Shown here piece after piece: positions 63,616 to 64,000 of a DNA stretch of 64,000 nt (within the stretch, counting starts at the first letter, position 1; each line of letters starts with the position of its first letter). This stretch comes from Blastococcus capsensis (GTDB lineage: Bacteria > Actinomycetota > Actinomycetes > Mycobacteriales > Geodermatophilaceae): contig NZ_JASNNW010000012.1 of the NCBI RefSeq assembly GCF_030165005.1, forward strand, positions 124,001 to 188,000, written 5' to 3'. A program made the translations under genes and the position numbers. The notes beneath the pieces are model-generated. The model saw nothing but the letters and a program-made list of their open reading frames with translations. It did no database searches and was not told where the DNA came from.

Positions 63616-64000
63616 CTACAGCCGCATTTCACTGGCGGAGCCGCGTCGGGCGTAGTGGCAGCGGCGGGCGCGGGCCTGGTGTCTGCGGCGCCAGTGCGAC
63701 CAGTCCAGGACTTGCTGGGGTGGGTGCTGCGGTGCCCAAACCAGGCAGGTGATCAGGTGGCGGATCTCGGGCAGTGAGAGCTCGGTCAGCTCGCCGTGCA
63801 GGTTCGGGACCCCCCTTTTTCGCCGCTGGTGGCGGCGCGGGTGACGGTGAGGAAGGCGTGTGCCCAGCAAGCGAGGGTGATGTGTCGGTACCAGGCGTCG
63901 TAGCGGCGGACCTGGTACTGGTCCAGGCCGACTTCGCCCTTGCCGGTCTCGAAGGATTCCTCGATCGCCCAGCGACGGCCGGCGACGCCGACCAGGTCGG
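63616..64000 (-). mobile_element. IS701-family transposase, C-terminal part, cut by window edge
   Basis: The minus strand carries an intact frame for the last ~127 residues. [20 protein letters not shown] matches the Y-(2)-R-(3)-E-(6)-K-type signature around the catalytic Glu of IS4/IS701 transposases; [20 protein letters not shown] follows. The ORF ends with TAG at 63616-63618 and is open to the right edge. The element probably ends right beside the PLD stop, where CTAG (63610-63613) fits the YTAR target duplication reported for IS701. The terminal inverted repeat cannot be checked because the other end is outside the window. Confidence 0.88.

Overview
The window is one contiguous piece of a very high-GC (roughly 73-75% by eye) actinobacterial chromosome. 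Gene content, the order of housekeeping genes, many GTG starts and 4-bp start/stop overlaps (GTGA, ATGA) point to Actinomycetota; a Geodermatophilaceae-type genus (Blastococcus, Geodermatophilus, Modestobacter) is my best guess, made from gene content and not from any search. The order follows, with insertions, the Mycobacterium tuberculosis stretch that I recall as Rv3625c to Rv3683 plus Rv3708c/Rv3709c: tilS, a DUF2342 metalloprotease, dacB, ppa, holB, topA, the helicase/secretion (Tad-like) block, acs, a holin-like protein, an epoxide-hydrolase-like protein, marP, a NUDIX hydrolase, a thioredoxin-like lipoprotein, nth, crp, ridA, two ArsA-like ATPases, ponA2, then ask and asd.

Layout. 1-4.5 kb: tilS (cut by the window edge), DUF2342, dacB, ppa, a hypothetical gene that runs antisense into tRNA-Thr. 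4.6-14.9 kb: holB, an MFS-dTMP kinase fusion, a trans-aconitate-methyltransferase-like gene, a methyltransferase pseudogene, topA, a membrane pyrophosphatase. 15-23.6 kb: an MrfA-type helicase facing a seven-gene Tad/Flp-like secretion operon, then a HAD phosphatase. 23.6-28.3 kb: a conserved gene, a histidine phosphatase, FKBP lipoprotein, TPR protein, a GlgC-like pyrophosphorylase, peptide deformylase. 28.3-37.3 kb: corrinoid and tetrapyrrole genes (cobD, cobQ, a decayed cobC, a siroheme-synthase-like fusion) mixed with an acyltransferase, thioesterase, flavin-type oxidoreductase, PemK-like protein and AbrB membrane protein. 37-42.7 kb: a class F sortase with a probable sortase substrate, a DODA-type dioxygenase, a FhuF-like Fe-S protein and acs. 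42.9-56.4 kb: the envelope, acid-stress and DNA-repair block centred on marP, nth, crp, the ArsA-like pair and ponA2. 56.5-64 kb: a phosphoesterase, tRNA-Pro, an S9 peptidase, ask-asd, a phospholipase D and the C-terminal end of an IS701-type transposase at the right edge.

Two general features stand out. First, at least fourteen genes have a TAnnnT -10 hexamer only 6-8 nt before the start codon, which suggests leaderless transcription is a main mode here and helps decide starts. Second, many gene ends carry strong hairpins without T-tracts, and three short repeat families (called R1, R2 and R3 here) keep a conserved core while their outer stems differ between copies but stay largely self-complementary. 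These look like structured, perhaps mobile, terminator-like repeats; they are the least explained element of the window. I did not find a CRISPR array, prophage, origin or new defence island. All calls are from reading the sequence and from remembered family knowledge; no database search was run.
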